Assembly: GCA_021773015.1 (NCBI GenBank)
Contig: JAJFKW010000001.1
Location: 3,393,305-3,457,304, forward strand
Direction of reading: 5' to 3'
Length of the DNA: 64,000 bases
Source: Woeseia sp.
Lineage (GTDB): Bacteria; Pseudomonadota; Gammaproteobacteria; Steroidobacterales; Woeseiaceae
The notes under the pieces are model-generated. The model made no database searches. It was given only the letters and a program-made list of their open reading frames with translations, and was not told the origin of the DNA. A program made the translations under genes and the position numbers. Of the stretch, positions 40,308 through 49,781 are shown one piece after another; positions within the stretch are counted from its first letter, which is position 1; each line of letters opens with the position of its first letter.

Positions 40308-42125
40308 ATAAGCCCTCGGGTGACGAATTTTGACGATTATCTTTGGTTATTTCGCAAAGCCCCTACGATGGCGACATCCATCGGCGAGGACGGGCTTTAC
40401 TTAGATGTGAACGATGCGTTTGTCGACCGTATGGGCTACGCGCGGGACGAGATGATCGGCCGGCGACCGGCAGAATTTGTAACGGACGAAAGCGCACAGC
40501 GTATAGAGGGAGAGTTTTTGCCGACACTTCGGCGTACCGGCAAATTGGAAAACAAGCCGATCGCATTCGTCACCAGAGGGGAAGAAGTTGTCAATTGTTT
40601 GACTAATTCACTGGTTGAGCACGATCCGGATGGTGCATTTATCCGTACCATCGCCATGTATACAGAATTGGCTGATCAGGCCCGCGCCAACTTTAAGTAT
40701 CGGCAATTGTACCGCTCAACACCTGCGATGCTGCATACCCTTGACGCGAGCGGATTGCTAGTGACCGCCACTGATCATTGGCTGGGCAAAATGGGTTATG
40801 CGCGCAATGAGGTTGTTGGTCGGCCCATATCAGACTTCTATAGCAATGCTTATCGGAAAAAGTTGGCGCGCGGTCAAGCAGAGAGGAAATTCGTAATCCG
40901 CGAATACCAAAATGAAGAAAGCCAAATGGTCACTAACGCTGGCAACGTACTCGATCTGGTTACATCTGCTATCTGCGAGCAGGATGCGGCTGGCAACGTC
41001 CATCGGATGCTCGTTGCATCCAAAGACATCACTGAAAGAAATCGCGCTGAGCGCGCGCTGCGCGTGACGTTGGCGGAGAACGCAAGCTTGCGCGAGGAGC
41101 TGGAGCGGGAGCGCGACTACTTGCGCGAAGAGGTCAACGTTTCAATGAATTTCGGTCGCATAGTTGGCGAGAGTCCAGCTTTGCTGCACATGTTTTCAAA
41201 GGTTGAAGCGGTCGCACAGACGCCATCAAGCGTCCTAATCCTCGGTGAGTCCGGCGTCGGTAAGGAATTGGTGGCGCGAGCGATTCATGCCAAAAGCCCT
41301 CGAACAGACGCGCCATTGGTAAAAGTCAATTGCGCGTCGATACCCAAAGAACTATTCGAGAGTGAGTTCTTTGGGCATGTCAAAGGTGCATTTACTGGTG
41401 CGCACAAGGATCGTGTGGGCCGATTTCAGCTGGCTGACGGAGGCACAATATTTTTGGATGAGGTCGGTGAGATACCGATGGAGTTGCAAGGCAAGCTGTT
41501 GCGTGTCTTGCAAGAAAGTGAATTTGAGCGGGTTGGCGATGACATTACTCGCTCAGTCGATGTTCGGATTATCGCCGCCACCAACAGAGACCTGGAGAAA
41601 CTTATTGTCGAAAGCGAATTTCGTGAAGACTTGTTTTATCGCTTAAGCGTGTTTCCGATTGAGGTGCCCCCGTTACGTGACCGAGAGGAAGACGTAATTC
41701 AGCTTGCACAACATTTTCTAGAGACAGTTTGTAGAGACTTTGGTCGGCCAGCAATGAAACTTACCCGAGTTCAAGCCGAACAAATTCGCCAGTACGACTG
41801 GCCCGGAAATGTACGAGAACTAAAAAACGTGATCGAACGTGCTGTTATTTTGTCGAAAGGAAAAGTATTACGCCTAGACTTATCGCTGCCGGACACTACA
41901 CGCACCGTAGTTCAGGTACATTCTACCGACAGCCTGCGCTCCGATGATCACATTCTTACCGAAAAAGAAATGAAGGACCTGCAAAAGGAAAACGTTCTGA
42001 GAGCGTTGCAGTTGTCTAATTGGCGAGTATCGGGAAGCCATGGTGCAGCTGAATTGCTTGGAATTAAGTCCACGACTCTGACAGATCGGATTAAGGCATT
42101 CGGATTGAAGAAACCAACAAAATGA
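40284..42125 (+). CDS. Sigma-54-dependent activator with two PAS domains and Fis-type HTH
   Basis: A 613-residue enhancer-binding protein. Two PAS domains occupy about 20-130 and 140-255, then a short coiled coil (NASLREELERERDYLREEV). The AAA+ domain has Walker A GESGVGKE (321-328), the sigma-54-contacting GAFTGA loop (368-373), TIFLDEVGE and the arginine-finger region. A Fis-type HTH (AAELLGIKSTTLTDRIKAFG) ends the protein. There is no receiver domain, so PAS ligands or partners would control it. GTG 40284 is inside the enhancer repeat and lacks a ribosome binding site; GTG 40320 is a credible alternative just before the first PAS. dacB starts within its stop codon. Confidence 0.95.
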   Translation: MTKITKYRISPRVTNFDDYLWLFRKAPTMATSIGEDGLYLDVNDAFVDRMGYARDEMIGRRPAEFVTDESAQRIEGEFLPTLRRTGKLENKPIAFVTRGEEVVNCLTNSLVEHDPDGAFIRTIAMYTELADQARANFKYRQLYRSTPAMLHTLDASGLLVTATDHWLGKMGYARNEVVGRPISDFYSNAYRKKLARGQAERKFVIREYQNEESQMVTNAGNVLDLVTSAICEQDAAGNVHRMLVASKDITERNRAERALRVTLAENASLREELERERDYLREEVNVSMNFGRIVGESPALLHMFSKVEAVAQTPSSVLILGESGVGKELVARAIHAKSPRTDAPLVKVNCASIPKELFESEFFGHVKGAFTGAHKDRVGRFQLADGGTIFLDEVGEIPMELQGKLLRVLQESEFERVGDDITRSVDVRIIAATNRDLEKLIVESEFREDLFYRLSVFPIEVPPLRDREEDVIQLAQHFLETVCRDFGRPAMKLTRVQAEQIRQYDWPGNVRELKNVIERAVILSKGKVLRLDLSLPDTTRTVVQVHSTDSLRSDDHILTEKEMKDLQKENVLRALQLSNWRVSGSHGAAELLGIKSTTLTDRIKAFGLKKPTK

Positions 42126-43546
42126 ATTTACGCATTGCGCAGTTAACCGCAGCATTCTTTCTGCTTCTTTTGGCATGGCAAGTTACTTTGCCGAGCGAGC
42201 TGCCGAAGCAAGTAAGAACAGTGCTGGCCCATCGTGGCTTGCCCGATGACAGCCTAAGTGTCTACATCGAAAAGCTCGACGCTGCAGATGCGTTGCTGAG
42301 TTGGAAGCCCGACACACCGAAAAATCCCGCGTCGGTAATGAAAATGCTTACAACACTCGCGGCATTGGACATCCTAGGCCCGGCTTACCAGTGGGATACA
42401 GAAATCTATTTGCTGGGTGACTTGGCCGATGGAGTGCTAGACGGCGACCTGTTGATACGCGGTACGGGTGATCCGTATTTGGTCACGGAAAGGTTTTGGA
42501 AATTGCTTCGCCGATTACGGCAGGAAGGTGTACGGGAAATTCGCGGCGATTTGCTGATTGATGACAGCTACTTCAATGTTGCGGCGCACGATCCTGCTGC
42601 CTTCGACAACGAGCCGTTACGCGCTTACAACGTTGGACCAAATGCTTTGCTCGTCAATTACAAAGTCGTACGCTACTTTTTTTCGCCAAACAGCAACAAT
42701 GCTAGCGTCAATATTCAACTCGATCCAATGCTGGATGAGCTGCGGATTGTAAATAAATTGAGCGTGTCAGCAGGTAGTTGCAGGGGCTATCAGCGCGGTA
42801 TAACGGTGACGATGAACGAAACACTCGATCAAGTAACGTTCTCGGGTCGATTTCCCGCGGGTTGTGCTCGCTACGCAATGGATCGTTCTGCATTGAGCCA
42901 CAACCACTACGTGTACGCATTATTCACATCTCTGTGGCAAGAGTCTGGCGGCAAAATCAGTGGTGGCTGGCGAAACGCGGAAGTCCCGTATGAAGTAGAG
43001 CCGGACATTGTGTTCGAGTCTGTTTTGCTATCGGACGTGATTCGCAAAATCAACAAGCACAGCAACAATGTTATGGCTCGTCAGCTCTTGCTGACGCTTG
43101 CGGCGGAGTCGACAGGTGAAGCGGCAACCGAGGCTGCCGGACGAGATGTTGTTATGCGTTGGCTGTTGCAACGTGGAATGGCTGCTGATAGCACAAGGTT
43201 CGAAAATGGCGCTGGCCTTTCGCGAGACGTGCGCTTAACCACGAAAAATCTTGTTGGATTGCTAAGGTACGGCTACGAAAGCCGCTACATGCCGGAGTAC
43301 CTATCCTCGTTGTCGCTATCCGGTCTGGACGGTACCTTATCGCGGAGGTTTCTCGGCAACTCTCTCAAAGGCCGCGCGCACATGAAAACGGGTTCGATTG
43401 ACGATGTCAGCGCGATCGCTGGTTATTTCCAAGCCCGTTCCGGCAATCGCTATTTGGTGGCGGTCTTGCAAAACCATAAAGACATTCACCGGGGTCCAGG
43501 AGAAGAAGTCCAAGCGGCACTACTTGCCTGGTTGAATCGGCAATAG
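42122..43546 (+). CDS. dacB: D-alanyl-D-alanine carboxypeptidase/endopeptidase (PBP4, DacB)
   Basis: A 474-residue class C penicillin-binding protein. After a signal peptide (AAFFLLLLAWQVTLPSELP), the active site has SxxK as Ser71-Lys74 (NPASVMKM), the SxN motif in KHSNNVMARQ near 310 and KTG in AHMKTGSIDD near 421. It would trim or cleave peptidoglycan crosslinks in the periplasm. The ATG overlaps the stop codon of the sigma-54 activator gene (ATGA), so translation is coupled. That arrangement links cell-wall remodelling to the PAS/sigma-54 system. Confidence 0.95.
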   Translation: MNLRIAQLTAAFFLLLLAWQVTLPSELPKQVRTVLAHRGLPDDSLSVYIEKLDAADALLSWKPDTPKNPASVMKMLTTLAALDILGPAYQWDTEIYLLGDLADGVLDGDLLIRGTGDPYLVTERFWKLLRRLRQEGVREIRGDLLIDDSYFNVAAHDPAAFDNEPLRAYNVGPNALLVNYKVVRYFFSPNSNNASVNIQLDPMLDELRIVNKLSVSAGSCRGYQRGITVTMNETLDQVTFSGRFPAGCARYAMDRSALSHNHYVYALFTSLWQESGGKISGGWRNAEVPYEVEPDIVFESVLLSDVIRKINKHSNNVMARQLLLTLAAESTGEAATEAAGRDVVMRWLLQRGMAADSTRFENGAGLSRDVRLTTKNLVGLLRYGYESRYMPEYLSSLSLSGLDGTLSRRFLGNSLKGRAHMKTGSIDDVSAIAGYFQARSGNRYLVAVLQNHKDIHRGPGEEVQAALLAWLNRQ

Positions 43547-43662
43547 GCGGCATCTCGGCATTTCTGCGATAGCGCAGGCATGCAAACGGACTGCGCTGTA
43601 GTAAACTCCGCCCTGCCTGATTGATCGCGCAACACCCGCAACCGCGCAAAGGGGAAATCGCA

Positions 43663-44256
43663 ATGCGTCATACAGCCCTATTTTTGGTAGTGCTCGCCAT
43701 TAGCGGACATGCTGCGGCCGAGACCGTATATGTCACTGACAATCTCCGGTTAGGACTGCATCAGCAGCCCGATACCAGCGACCGAGCCTTTAGGACCTTG
43801 GAGAGCGGGCAGGCGCTTGAGATTCTCAACCGAGATCGAAATTACGCCAATGTGCAATTGCCTGATGGCGTTGTCGGCTATGTCAAAGCGGCATATCTTG
43901 TTGACGAAAAACCGGCAAAACTGATCGTTAACGAGACTCTGGCAGAGGTCGATCGACTGAAAGCCGAGTTGGCAGATCTAAAAAATGCTTTCGCTGCTCC
44001 TTCCGCCACGATCGCTGGTCTGGAGCAACAACTACTTAAACACAATGCTGATTTAAAGGCGTCGAATGCGACGCTGGCAGAGTTGCAACAGGAAAACGAC
44101 AAATACAAATCGCGCCACGATCAATTTAAATTTAGTCTGCCGATCACATGGGTTGCTGGCGCAATGGCGCTTTGCCTGATTTTCGGTGTGCTATTCGGAT
44201 TCTGGTGGGTAGATCAGCGCAACAGAAAAAAGCACGGTGGCATCCGCGTTTATTGA
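43663..44256 (+). CDS. SH3-domain coiled-coil membrane protein (TIGR04211, YgiM-like)
   Basis: A 197-residue protein: signal peptide (LFLVVLAISGHAAA), a bacterial SH3 domain (about 20-80, YVTDNLRLGLHQQPD and VGYVKAAYLVDE), a long coiled coil (LAEVDRLKAELADLKNAF to LAELQQENDKYKSRH) and a C-terminal transmembrane helix (VAGAMALCLIFGVLFGFWWV). This matches the TIGR04211/YgiM family. The ATG at 43663 has GGGGA seven bases upstream; a frame beginning at 43621 adds non-homologous residues. It is probably involved in envelope or surface-polymer binding. Confidence 0.93.
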   Translation: MRHTALFLVVLAISGHAAAETVYVTDNLRLGLHQQPDTSDRAFRTLESGQALEILNRDRNYANVQLPDGVVGYVKAAYLVDEKPAKLIVNETLAEVDRLKAELADLKNAFAAPSATIAGLEQQLLKHNADLKASNATLAELQQENDKYKSRHDQFKFSLPITWVAGAMALCLIFGVLFGFWWVDQRNRKKHGGIRVY

Positions 44257-44295
44257 TTTTGGTTAAATGTTGAGATATTGCACAGTATTCAATGG

Positions 44296-45321
44296 CTAGG
44301 CGATACGTGCCGCTCGCTGAGTAGGCTGTTGTCCGATGCCATCTTTATCGGATGGTAGCTCTACTTGCGAAAAAACTGCGTCGACTTCGTGCTGGCTTTG
44401 TGCGCCAAATGCAGCGCGTAAATGCGAATTCTGAATATGCGGCGCGAACAAAGAAATGAAGTCGCTGATATAACGCCTCATTGGTAGGCTTCGTCGCATG
44501 GCAACCCACGTAGTACTGCAGGGAAAAATTTTGGTGGCATTGAGCGCGACTAAGTCAACGTCTTCCTGCTGCTCGTATGCCAAACCAGCGATAATGCCAA
44601 CGCCCATACCCATTTTTACGTAAGTCTTGACGACATCCGCGTCGCGAGCGGTAAAGGCAACATTGGCCTCCATGCCTTTTTCATCAAACAAGGCTTTAAG
44701 CTGTCTCTCGCATTCCGAACTGATGACATAGCTAACGAGTGGCATGTTTTCCAAATCTTCAAGCTCCAAATCGCGAGCAAGCTTAGCCAATGGGTGATCC
44801 TCCGGTACAAGGATTTTCTTGTCACAGCGGTACGCCGGAATTAACAGCAGGTTATTTATCTCGGCGTATGGCCCGGTTGTTATGGCGATGTCCACATCGC
44901 TAATCGAAATCAATTCCTCGATTTGTTCAGTTGTACCTTGATGCAAGTTGACGCTAATCTTCGGATAGAGATCGCGAAAACGCTTGAGGATTTCCGGTAG
45001 GACGTATCTCGCTTGCGTATGTGTAGCAGCAATACTCAAGGTGCCGGTGCCGTCTTGATAATAAGCGTTGGCGACGCCACGGATATTATCAACCTCCTGC
45101 AAGACAATTCGTGCATGTTCTACAACTTTTTCACCGGCACTGGTTACGCACTCGAGGCTCTTGCCCTTTCTCGTAAACAATTGCAATCCAAGCTCTTCCT
45201 CAAGCAGCTTGAGTTGCTTGCTAACGCCCGGCTGCGATGTATATAAACGCGACGCTGCTGCTGTGACATTTAGTCCATTATCGACAATTGCCAGCAGATA
45301 CTTTAGTTGCTGAAGCTTCAT
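44296..45321 (-). CDS. cysB: CysB-type LysR transcriptional regulator
   Basis: A 341-residue LysR regulator. The HTH is at about 19-38 (VTAAASRLYTSQPGVSKQLK), and the effector domain starts with LSIAATHTQARYVLP, the CysB/Cbl signature. CysB activates sulfur-assimilation genes in response to N-acetylserine. It is divergent from a cysteine synthase gene, the classical target. At 341 residues it is slightly longer than E. coli CysB (324), with an extended C-terminus rich in Gln, Ser and Arg. Confidence 0.93.
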   Translation of the reverse strand: MKLQQLKYLLAIVDNGLNVTAAASRLYTSQPGVSKQLKLLEEELGLQLFTRKGKSLECVTSAGEKVVEHARIVLQEVDNIRGVANAYYQDGTGTLSIAATHTQARYVLPEILKRFRDLYPKISVNLHQGTTEQIEELISISDVDIAITTGPYAEINNLLLIPAYRCDKKILVPEDHPLAKLARDLELEDLENMPLVSYVISSECERQLKALFDEKGMEANVAFTARDADVVKTYVKMGMGVGIIAGLAYEQQEDVDLVALNATKIFPCSTTWVAMRRSLPMRRYISDFISLFAPHIQNSHLRAAFGAQSQHEVDAVFSQVELPSDKDGIGQQPTQRAARIA

Positions 45322-45675
45322 TGTAGTTTTACGTCAGGATCCCCTCGTTAAAGCGTAGACAGCTGATTCGCAAGTTCGTTTCAGGAAATTTGAAAATCTT
45401 TTGCCACCGGCGCGCGTTGCTTTCCAGGGCCTCCGCAGTGGCTGAGAAATCGTGCATATAACAAGCGGTAATAAAACCGACGAAGCGAGGCTTGCGAGCT
45501 ATAATATGCAACACAAGAGAGCCAGTCCCGGTGCCGATTCAAGTACCGGGGTTGCGACTATACATTTTTGATATTGACCCATAAGTCCTTGATTGTTGAC
45601 ATGGAATGCATCCGAGGCGCAAATTGTGGCCGGTCGAACTCCGACAACCCGCTCAGACGATAAGGAAGCATTATC
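45322..45675. promoter_or_regulatory. cysB-cysK divergent intergenic region
   Basis: This 354-bp gap carries TATAAT (45500-45505, plus strand) without a good -35, as expected for a CysB-activated promoter. A 6-bp stem, CCCGGT / ACCGGG (45527-45532 / 45545-45550), lies in the possible leader. TTGACA occurs at about 45595. I see no gene. CysB sites have weak consensus, so none is marked. Confidence 0.4.
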
Positions 45676-46629
45676 ATGATCTACGACAGCATTCTGGACA
45701 CTATCGGAAACACGCCGGTCGTGCGTCTTCACCGAACCGGCCCCGCACACGTCCATATGTACGTAAAAATAGAGTCATTTAATCCGCTTGCTTCAGTAAA
45801 AGATCGGCTGGCTTACGCCATCGTGTCCGACGCTGAAAAACGCGGGGTTTTGAGCCCAGGGCAAACAATTGTTGAGGCAACATCGGGTAATACTGGTATT
45901 GCGTTGGCGATGGTATGTGCTGCAAAGGGCTATAAATTCGTCGCAACGATGGCCGAGTCGTTTTCCATAGAGCGTCGCAAAATCATGCGTGGTTTGGGGG
46001 CTAAAGTGATCTTGACGCCGGCGGCGGAGCGCGGCACAGGCATGGTTCGCAAAGCTGAAGAGCTTGCGGAGAAACACGGTTGGTTCCTGGCGCGGCAATT
46101 TGAGAATCCAGCAAACCCGGAGTTTCATCGAAACACCACGGGGCCGGAAATTCTCAAGGATTTTGCGGGCAGGCGATTGGATTATTGGGTAACTGGATAT
46201 GGTACTGGTGGAACAATGACTGGCGCAGGAGAGGTCATAAAGTTGGCGCGGCCGGATACAAAGGTGATTGCTACCGAGCCTGCTGGCGCATCGCTGCTCG
46301 CAGGTGACGAATGGAACCCGCATAAGATACAAGGTTGGACGCCGGACTTTATTCCTGACGTTTTGAATAGGGAAATTTTTGACGAATTGGTGCCGGTAAC
46401 CGATGAAAGGGCGATCGAAGTTAGTCAATCTCTTGCAGCAACCGAAGGAATTTTCGCGGGCATATCGTCGGGTGCTACCTTGGCCGCAGCGATCGATATC
46501 GCTGAGAACGCCGCTGACGGCTCGGTGTTGCTGGCTATGTTGCCCGATACCGGGGAGCGTTATTTGAGTACGCCACTATTTGCAGACGTGAATGAAGGCT
46601 CGGACGACGACTGGCTCGCGACACTTTAG
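45676..46629 (+). CDS. cysK: Cysteine synthase A (O-acetylserine sulfhydrylase)
   Basis: A 317-residue fold-type II PLP enzyme making cysteine from O-acetylserine and sulfide. The PLP lysine is in ASVKDRLAY near 42, the substrate loop is ATSGNTGIAL near 70, the phosphate loop is TGYGTGGTMTG near 177 and the EPAGASLL and SSGATLAA motifs follow. It is divergent from cysB, a normal pair. The tail DDDWLATL is short and differs from CysE-binding variants. GATAAGGAAGC precedes the ATG by a normal ribosome-binding distance. Confidence 0.96.
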   Translation: MIYDSILDTIGNTPVVRLHRTGPAHVHMYVKIESFNPLASVKDRLAYAIVSDAEKRGVLSPGQTIVEATSGNTGIALAMVCAAKGYKFVATMAESFSIERRKIMRGLGAKVILTPAAERGTGMVRKAEELAEKHGWFLARQFENPANPEFHRNTTGPEILKDFAGRRLDYWVTGYGTGGTMTGAGEVIKLARPDTKVIATEPAGASLLAGDEWNPHKIQGWTPDFIPDVLNREIFDELVPVTDERAIEVSQSLAATEGIFAGISSGATLAAAIDIAENAADGSVLLAMLPDTGERYLSTPLFADVNEGSDDDWLATL

Positions 46630-46792
46630 CGACTATAGGAAATAGCTACTTTCAAACCAGATCAGTGAGCCTCCAAGGAATCTAATCATTTGATCTACCA
46701 ACAGAAAAAGGTTAACGGCGGTTAGGCCATTCGAGACCTGAGTCACAGCGATCAAATGGTTGAAATGGCATTGTTCTAAGCAGAAACTTCAC

Positions 46793-46810
46793 TCCGGGAA
46801 TGAACCCGGA
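46793..46810 (+). promoter_or_regulatory. Leader stem-loop upstream of the GGDEF-EAL gene
   Basis: TCCGGG (46793-46798) pairs with CCCGGA (46805-46810) over AATGAA, 20 nt before the start codon at 46831. No T-run follows, so translational control is more likely than termination. Upstream, ATTTGATC and GATCAAAT (near 46688 and 46750) are a distant inverted repeat. Confidence 0.4.
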
Positions 46811-46830
46811 ATGCGTGGAACTCGTCTACG

Positions 46831-49041
46831 ATGTCGGCTGACCTGCACGATTTTATAATCAGGAAAAATATTGGGCCGGCAAAGAGTTTGCTGCAGTCTC
46901 TAGTACCCCGCGCGCAATGTTTTTGTTTCTACGATCTGTCGCGCAGTTGCGTATGGAGCAGCGACGGCGTTGAAGACTATGAAATCGACAACTACGTTGC
47001 CGATTTACCCAGCGATATCGTTTCCGGTCGTGATGAGGATACCGACACGTTGCGACGTACATTAACGTCGGGGCGTACGCTTCTTGCGCTGCCAGTTTAT
47101 GGCGACCGTAATGATGGACTCGGGCTCCTGGTCGCTGTGTTTTCAAAAAATGCCGGAAAGTCTTCCTGGTTCAATCCAAGCTTGTTGAAAAGCATATTGC
47201 TGCCAGCCGTTGAATTAATTGGCGAAAATCTAAGCCTGCACGGCAAGCTCGATACGGCGAATGATATTCATAAAGGCGTCGAAAGTGAGCTCGCGCTGGT
47301 TTACCAAGTCGATGAGAAAATTCACGGTACGTCGCGAAGTCATTCTGGACTTGCGCAGCTGATCGGCCAGAGCGGCCGATTTCTCGGCATTGCATACAGT
47401 GTATTGCTACTTCCTTCCAAGCGGATCCGCATCAGCGCGACGCACTCAACCTGGAAGTCAGTTGATCGCAAGGCGGTCGACAAATATTTGATTGAAACGT
47501 TATACCCGCAGCTTGAAGGTAAGCGGGCACCGATCGTTTATCAAGTTCCGGGCATCGAGGGTTCTGAACAAATTGTCGAACAAGGTTACGAGGCGATGTT
47601 GTGCCCGCTCATCGATCGCAATGGCAATTTGGAGGGGCTTGTTGCGCAGCTCAACAGAATCAATGGTGAAAAGTTTGATCAGTCGCAAATGCGCTTCATG
47701 TCACACATTGTTCGCAAGATCGAGTACGTCATCGAGCAATCATTTGATTCGATGACCGGCTTGATGAACAGAGCTGGCTTCGAAGATCAGCTGCAGGAAT
47801 CAATGCAGGCGTTGAAGGGGCCGGAGGACGAACATCAACTTATCTATTTCGATTTGGATAACTTGCAATTGGTCAATGATTCATTTGGTCGGGATGCTGG
47901 CGATGACGTGATCATTCGCTTTTCGCAAATGCTTGAAGACTCATTGCCACAAAATGCAGTTGCCTCAAGGCTCACCGGTGACGAGTTCGCGATTTTGCTC
48001 ACTCACAGTGGTGCGGACGTTGCCCTGAAGCTTACAGATCAGATCCGTAAAGATGGGCAGCGACTACGCTATCTTGAGGGTGACAAAACGCTGCAGGTTA
48101 CGGTGAGTATCGGCATTGCGCCTTTTACGACGAGTGCACCAAGCAGCTCAGACGTGGTTACCGCTGCGCGCATCGCTTGCGATGCCGCGAAGGATCACGG
48201 GCGAGATCGTGTCGAGGTATATGACAACAATAATCAGAGCATTATTCGTCGTTATGACGATATGCACATGATTTCACAAATCCAAAAAACGTTGGATTCC
48301 GATGGCTTCGTGTTGATGGCGCAACCAATTGTTGCCCTCAGTGAAGCGGATAATCTGCCGCGTTTTGAAATTCTCCTGAGAATGCAGGACAGTGACGGGC
48401 ACGATGTGCCTACCGAGACTTTGTTCTCAGCAGCGGAACGCTATCAGATCATGCCGCAAATTGATCGCTGGGTTGTGTCGGCAACATTTGCCCGACTTGC
48501 CGTACATGCAGAATATCTTCGCAACAGCAATGCCGTTTTTTCGATTAACCTGTCAGGGCAGTCTCTCGGTGATGACGAGATTCTTAAATTTGTCGAAGAC
48601 GAAATCGAGTCTTGCGATCTGCCGCCCACATCGCTATGTTTCGAAGTCACCGAGTCGGCCGCCGTGTCAAATCGTAGGAAGGCGCAAGCATTCATAAGCA
48701 CGCTGCGTCAGAGAGGTTGCAAGTTTTCCTTAGACGATTTTGGCGCCGGATTGAGCTCGTTCGCGTACCTCAAGAACTTCCAAGTCGATACGCTCAAAAT
48801 AGATGGCGGATTTATTCGCGACATCACCGAAAACCAAATATCTGAGTCAATGGTGGTTGCGATCACTCAAGTAGCGAAAGTGATGAAGCTGGAAACCGTC
48901 GCGGAATACGTTGAATCGGAGGAGACGCGTAAACTAATTGCCGATATCGGTGTTACCTACGCTCAGGGTCACGCCGTCGGACGACCAATCCCGCTTGAAA
49001 GCGTCTTGTCCGAATTAGTCGCTAAGGCACAAATTGCCTAA
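46831..49041 (+). CDS. GAF-GGDEF-EAL cyclic-di-GMP protein, probable phosphodiesterase
   Basis: A 736-residue protein with an N-terminal sensor part (possibly GAF-like, about 1-300), a GGDEF domain (FDSMTGLMNRAGF, then RLTGDEFAILL near 388) and an EAL domain from about 480. The GGDEF motif is TGDEF and the RxxD inhibitory site is absent, so cyclase activity is doubtful. In EAL the first motif is FEILLR instead of EALLR, but SINLSGQSLGD, CFEVTES, LDDFGAGLSSFAYLKNF, LKIDGGFI and VAEYVE keep the metal and catalytic residues. The simplest reading is that it degrades c-di-GMP, with GGDEF as a regulatory GTP-binding domain. Confidence 0.93.
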   Translation: MSADLHDFIIRKNIGPAKSLLQSLVPRAQCFCFYDLSRSCVWSSDGVEDYEIDNYVADLPSDIVSGRDEDTDTLRRTLTSGRTLLALPVYGDRNDGLGLLVAVFSKNAGKSSWFNPSLLKSILLPAVELIGENLSLHGKLDTANDIHKGVESELALVYQVDEKIHGTSRSHSGLAQLIGQSGRFLGIAYSVLLLPSKRIRISATHSTWKSVDRKAVDKYLIETLYPQLEGKRAPIVYQVPGIEGSEQIVEQGYEAMLCPLIDRNGNLEGLVAQLNRINGEKFDQSQMRFMSHIVRKIEYVIEQSFDSMTGLMNRAGFEDQLQESMQALKGPEDEHQLIYFDLDNLQLVNDSFGRDAGDDVIIRFSQMLEDSLPQNAVASRLTGDEFAILLTHSGADVALKLTDQIRKDGQRLRYLEGDKTLQVTVSIGIAPFTTSAPSSSDVVTAARIACDAAKDHGRDRVEVYDNNNQSIIRRYDDMHMISQIQKTLDSDGFVLMAQPIVALSEADNLPRFEILLRMQDSDGHDVPTETLFSAAERYQIMPQIDRWVVSATFARLAVHAEYLRNSNAVFSINLSGQSLGDDEILKFVEDEIESCDLPPTSLCFEVTESAAVSNRRKAQAFISTLRQRGCKFSLDDFGAGLSSFAYLKNFQVDTLKIDGGFIRDITENQISESMVVAITQVAKVMKLETVAEYVESEETRKLIADIGVTYAQGHAVGRPIPLESVLSELVAKAQIA

Positions 49042-49071
49042 CGCAAATTACTTAAGAGTGGTATAGCCGTC

Positions 49072-49542
49072 CTAGTAGATCCCGGCCTCCAAGCCGGCAG
49101 CTATGATCATGCCGAGCGCTTCACATTCTGCCAGGCTCGATTCGTCAAATTCACCTACAATCAGCACGGGTTCCTGCACTTGCTTAACGGCAAGTCCGGT
49201 GAGAATTCGATGAATACTGGAGACCGCTCCACTGCCGTCATTGCCGGCGCGCACGAATAGCGCGTAAGCCTTTCCCGAAACTTTGCCTTCGCATGGATAA
49301 TACGCCCGATCCAAGAAATATTTCATGGCGCCACTCATGTATCCGAAATTTTCGGGCGTTCCCAATATAAAGGCATCAGCCCAAAGCAGGTCATCCGCTG
49401 TCGCACCTAATGCATCTCTAACCCTAACGTCGACATCTTCGATATCGCTATGCCTCGCGCCACGCACGACAGCGTCTGCCATGCTCTGTGTACTGCCGGA
49501 CTGCGAATGAAACACAATAAGCAGATTTCGCCGTGCTGCCAT
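49072..49542 (-). CDS. Flavodoxin-family protein / FMN reductase
   Basis: A 156-residue flavodoxin-fold protein. The FMN phosphate loop is VFHSQSGSTQSM at about 11-22, and the second flavin loop is GTPENFGYMSGAMKYFLDR at about 61-79. It resembles WrbA/flavodoxin-like reductases and could move electrons or reduce quinones. It follows a short 61-codon ORF by 11 bp on the same strand. No specific partner is suggested by the neighbours. Confidence 0.88.
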   Translation of the reverse strand: MAARRNLLIVFHSQSGSTQSMADAVVRGARHSDIEDVDVRVRDALGATADDLLWADAFILGTPENFGYMSGAMKYFLDRAYYPCEGKVSGKAYALFVRAGNDGSGAVSSIHRILTGLAVKQVQEPVLIVGEFDESSLAECEALGMIIAAGLEAGIY

Positions 49543-49553
49543 CCAACGAGCCG

Positions 49554-49739
49554 TTAGCAGTGACGCTCGTCGCGTCCGTTTTCGGACGTTGGCGGAATTG
49601 CTGCCGTGTCGTGCTCTGCCATTCGTTGTCCTGCCAGCGACGCTATCAAGTTACGTGGGAGCATCATGGTACAAGAGATTGACGCCGATCGGGTCGAAAG
49701 CTCGTGTAGTTCTACCCCAAGAAACCGCTTATCGCTCAT
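49554..49739 (-). CDS. Small hypothetical protein upstream of the flavodoxin gene
   Basis: A 61-codon frame with ATG at 49739 and GGAG seven bases upstream. The sequence (SDKRFLGVELHELSTRSAS near the start) matches no family known to me. The only support is the ribosome binding site, the tight 11-bp gap to the flavodoxin gene and the normal start. It may be real or a chance frame. Confidence 0.4.
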   Translation of the reverse strand: MSDKRFLGVELHELSTRSASISCTMMLPRNLIASLAGQRMAEHDTAAIPPTSENGRDERHC

Positions 49740-49781
49740 ATTGGCGCTCCGGCCGCTGATAACACGCTAAACTTGCGACAG

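Noticed and set aside
45329-45514. A 61-codon minus frame directly upstream of cysB
   Set aside because: It has only a GTG start, no ribosome binding site and lies in the region expected to hold the cysB/cysK promoters.
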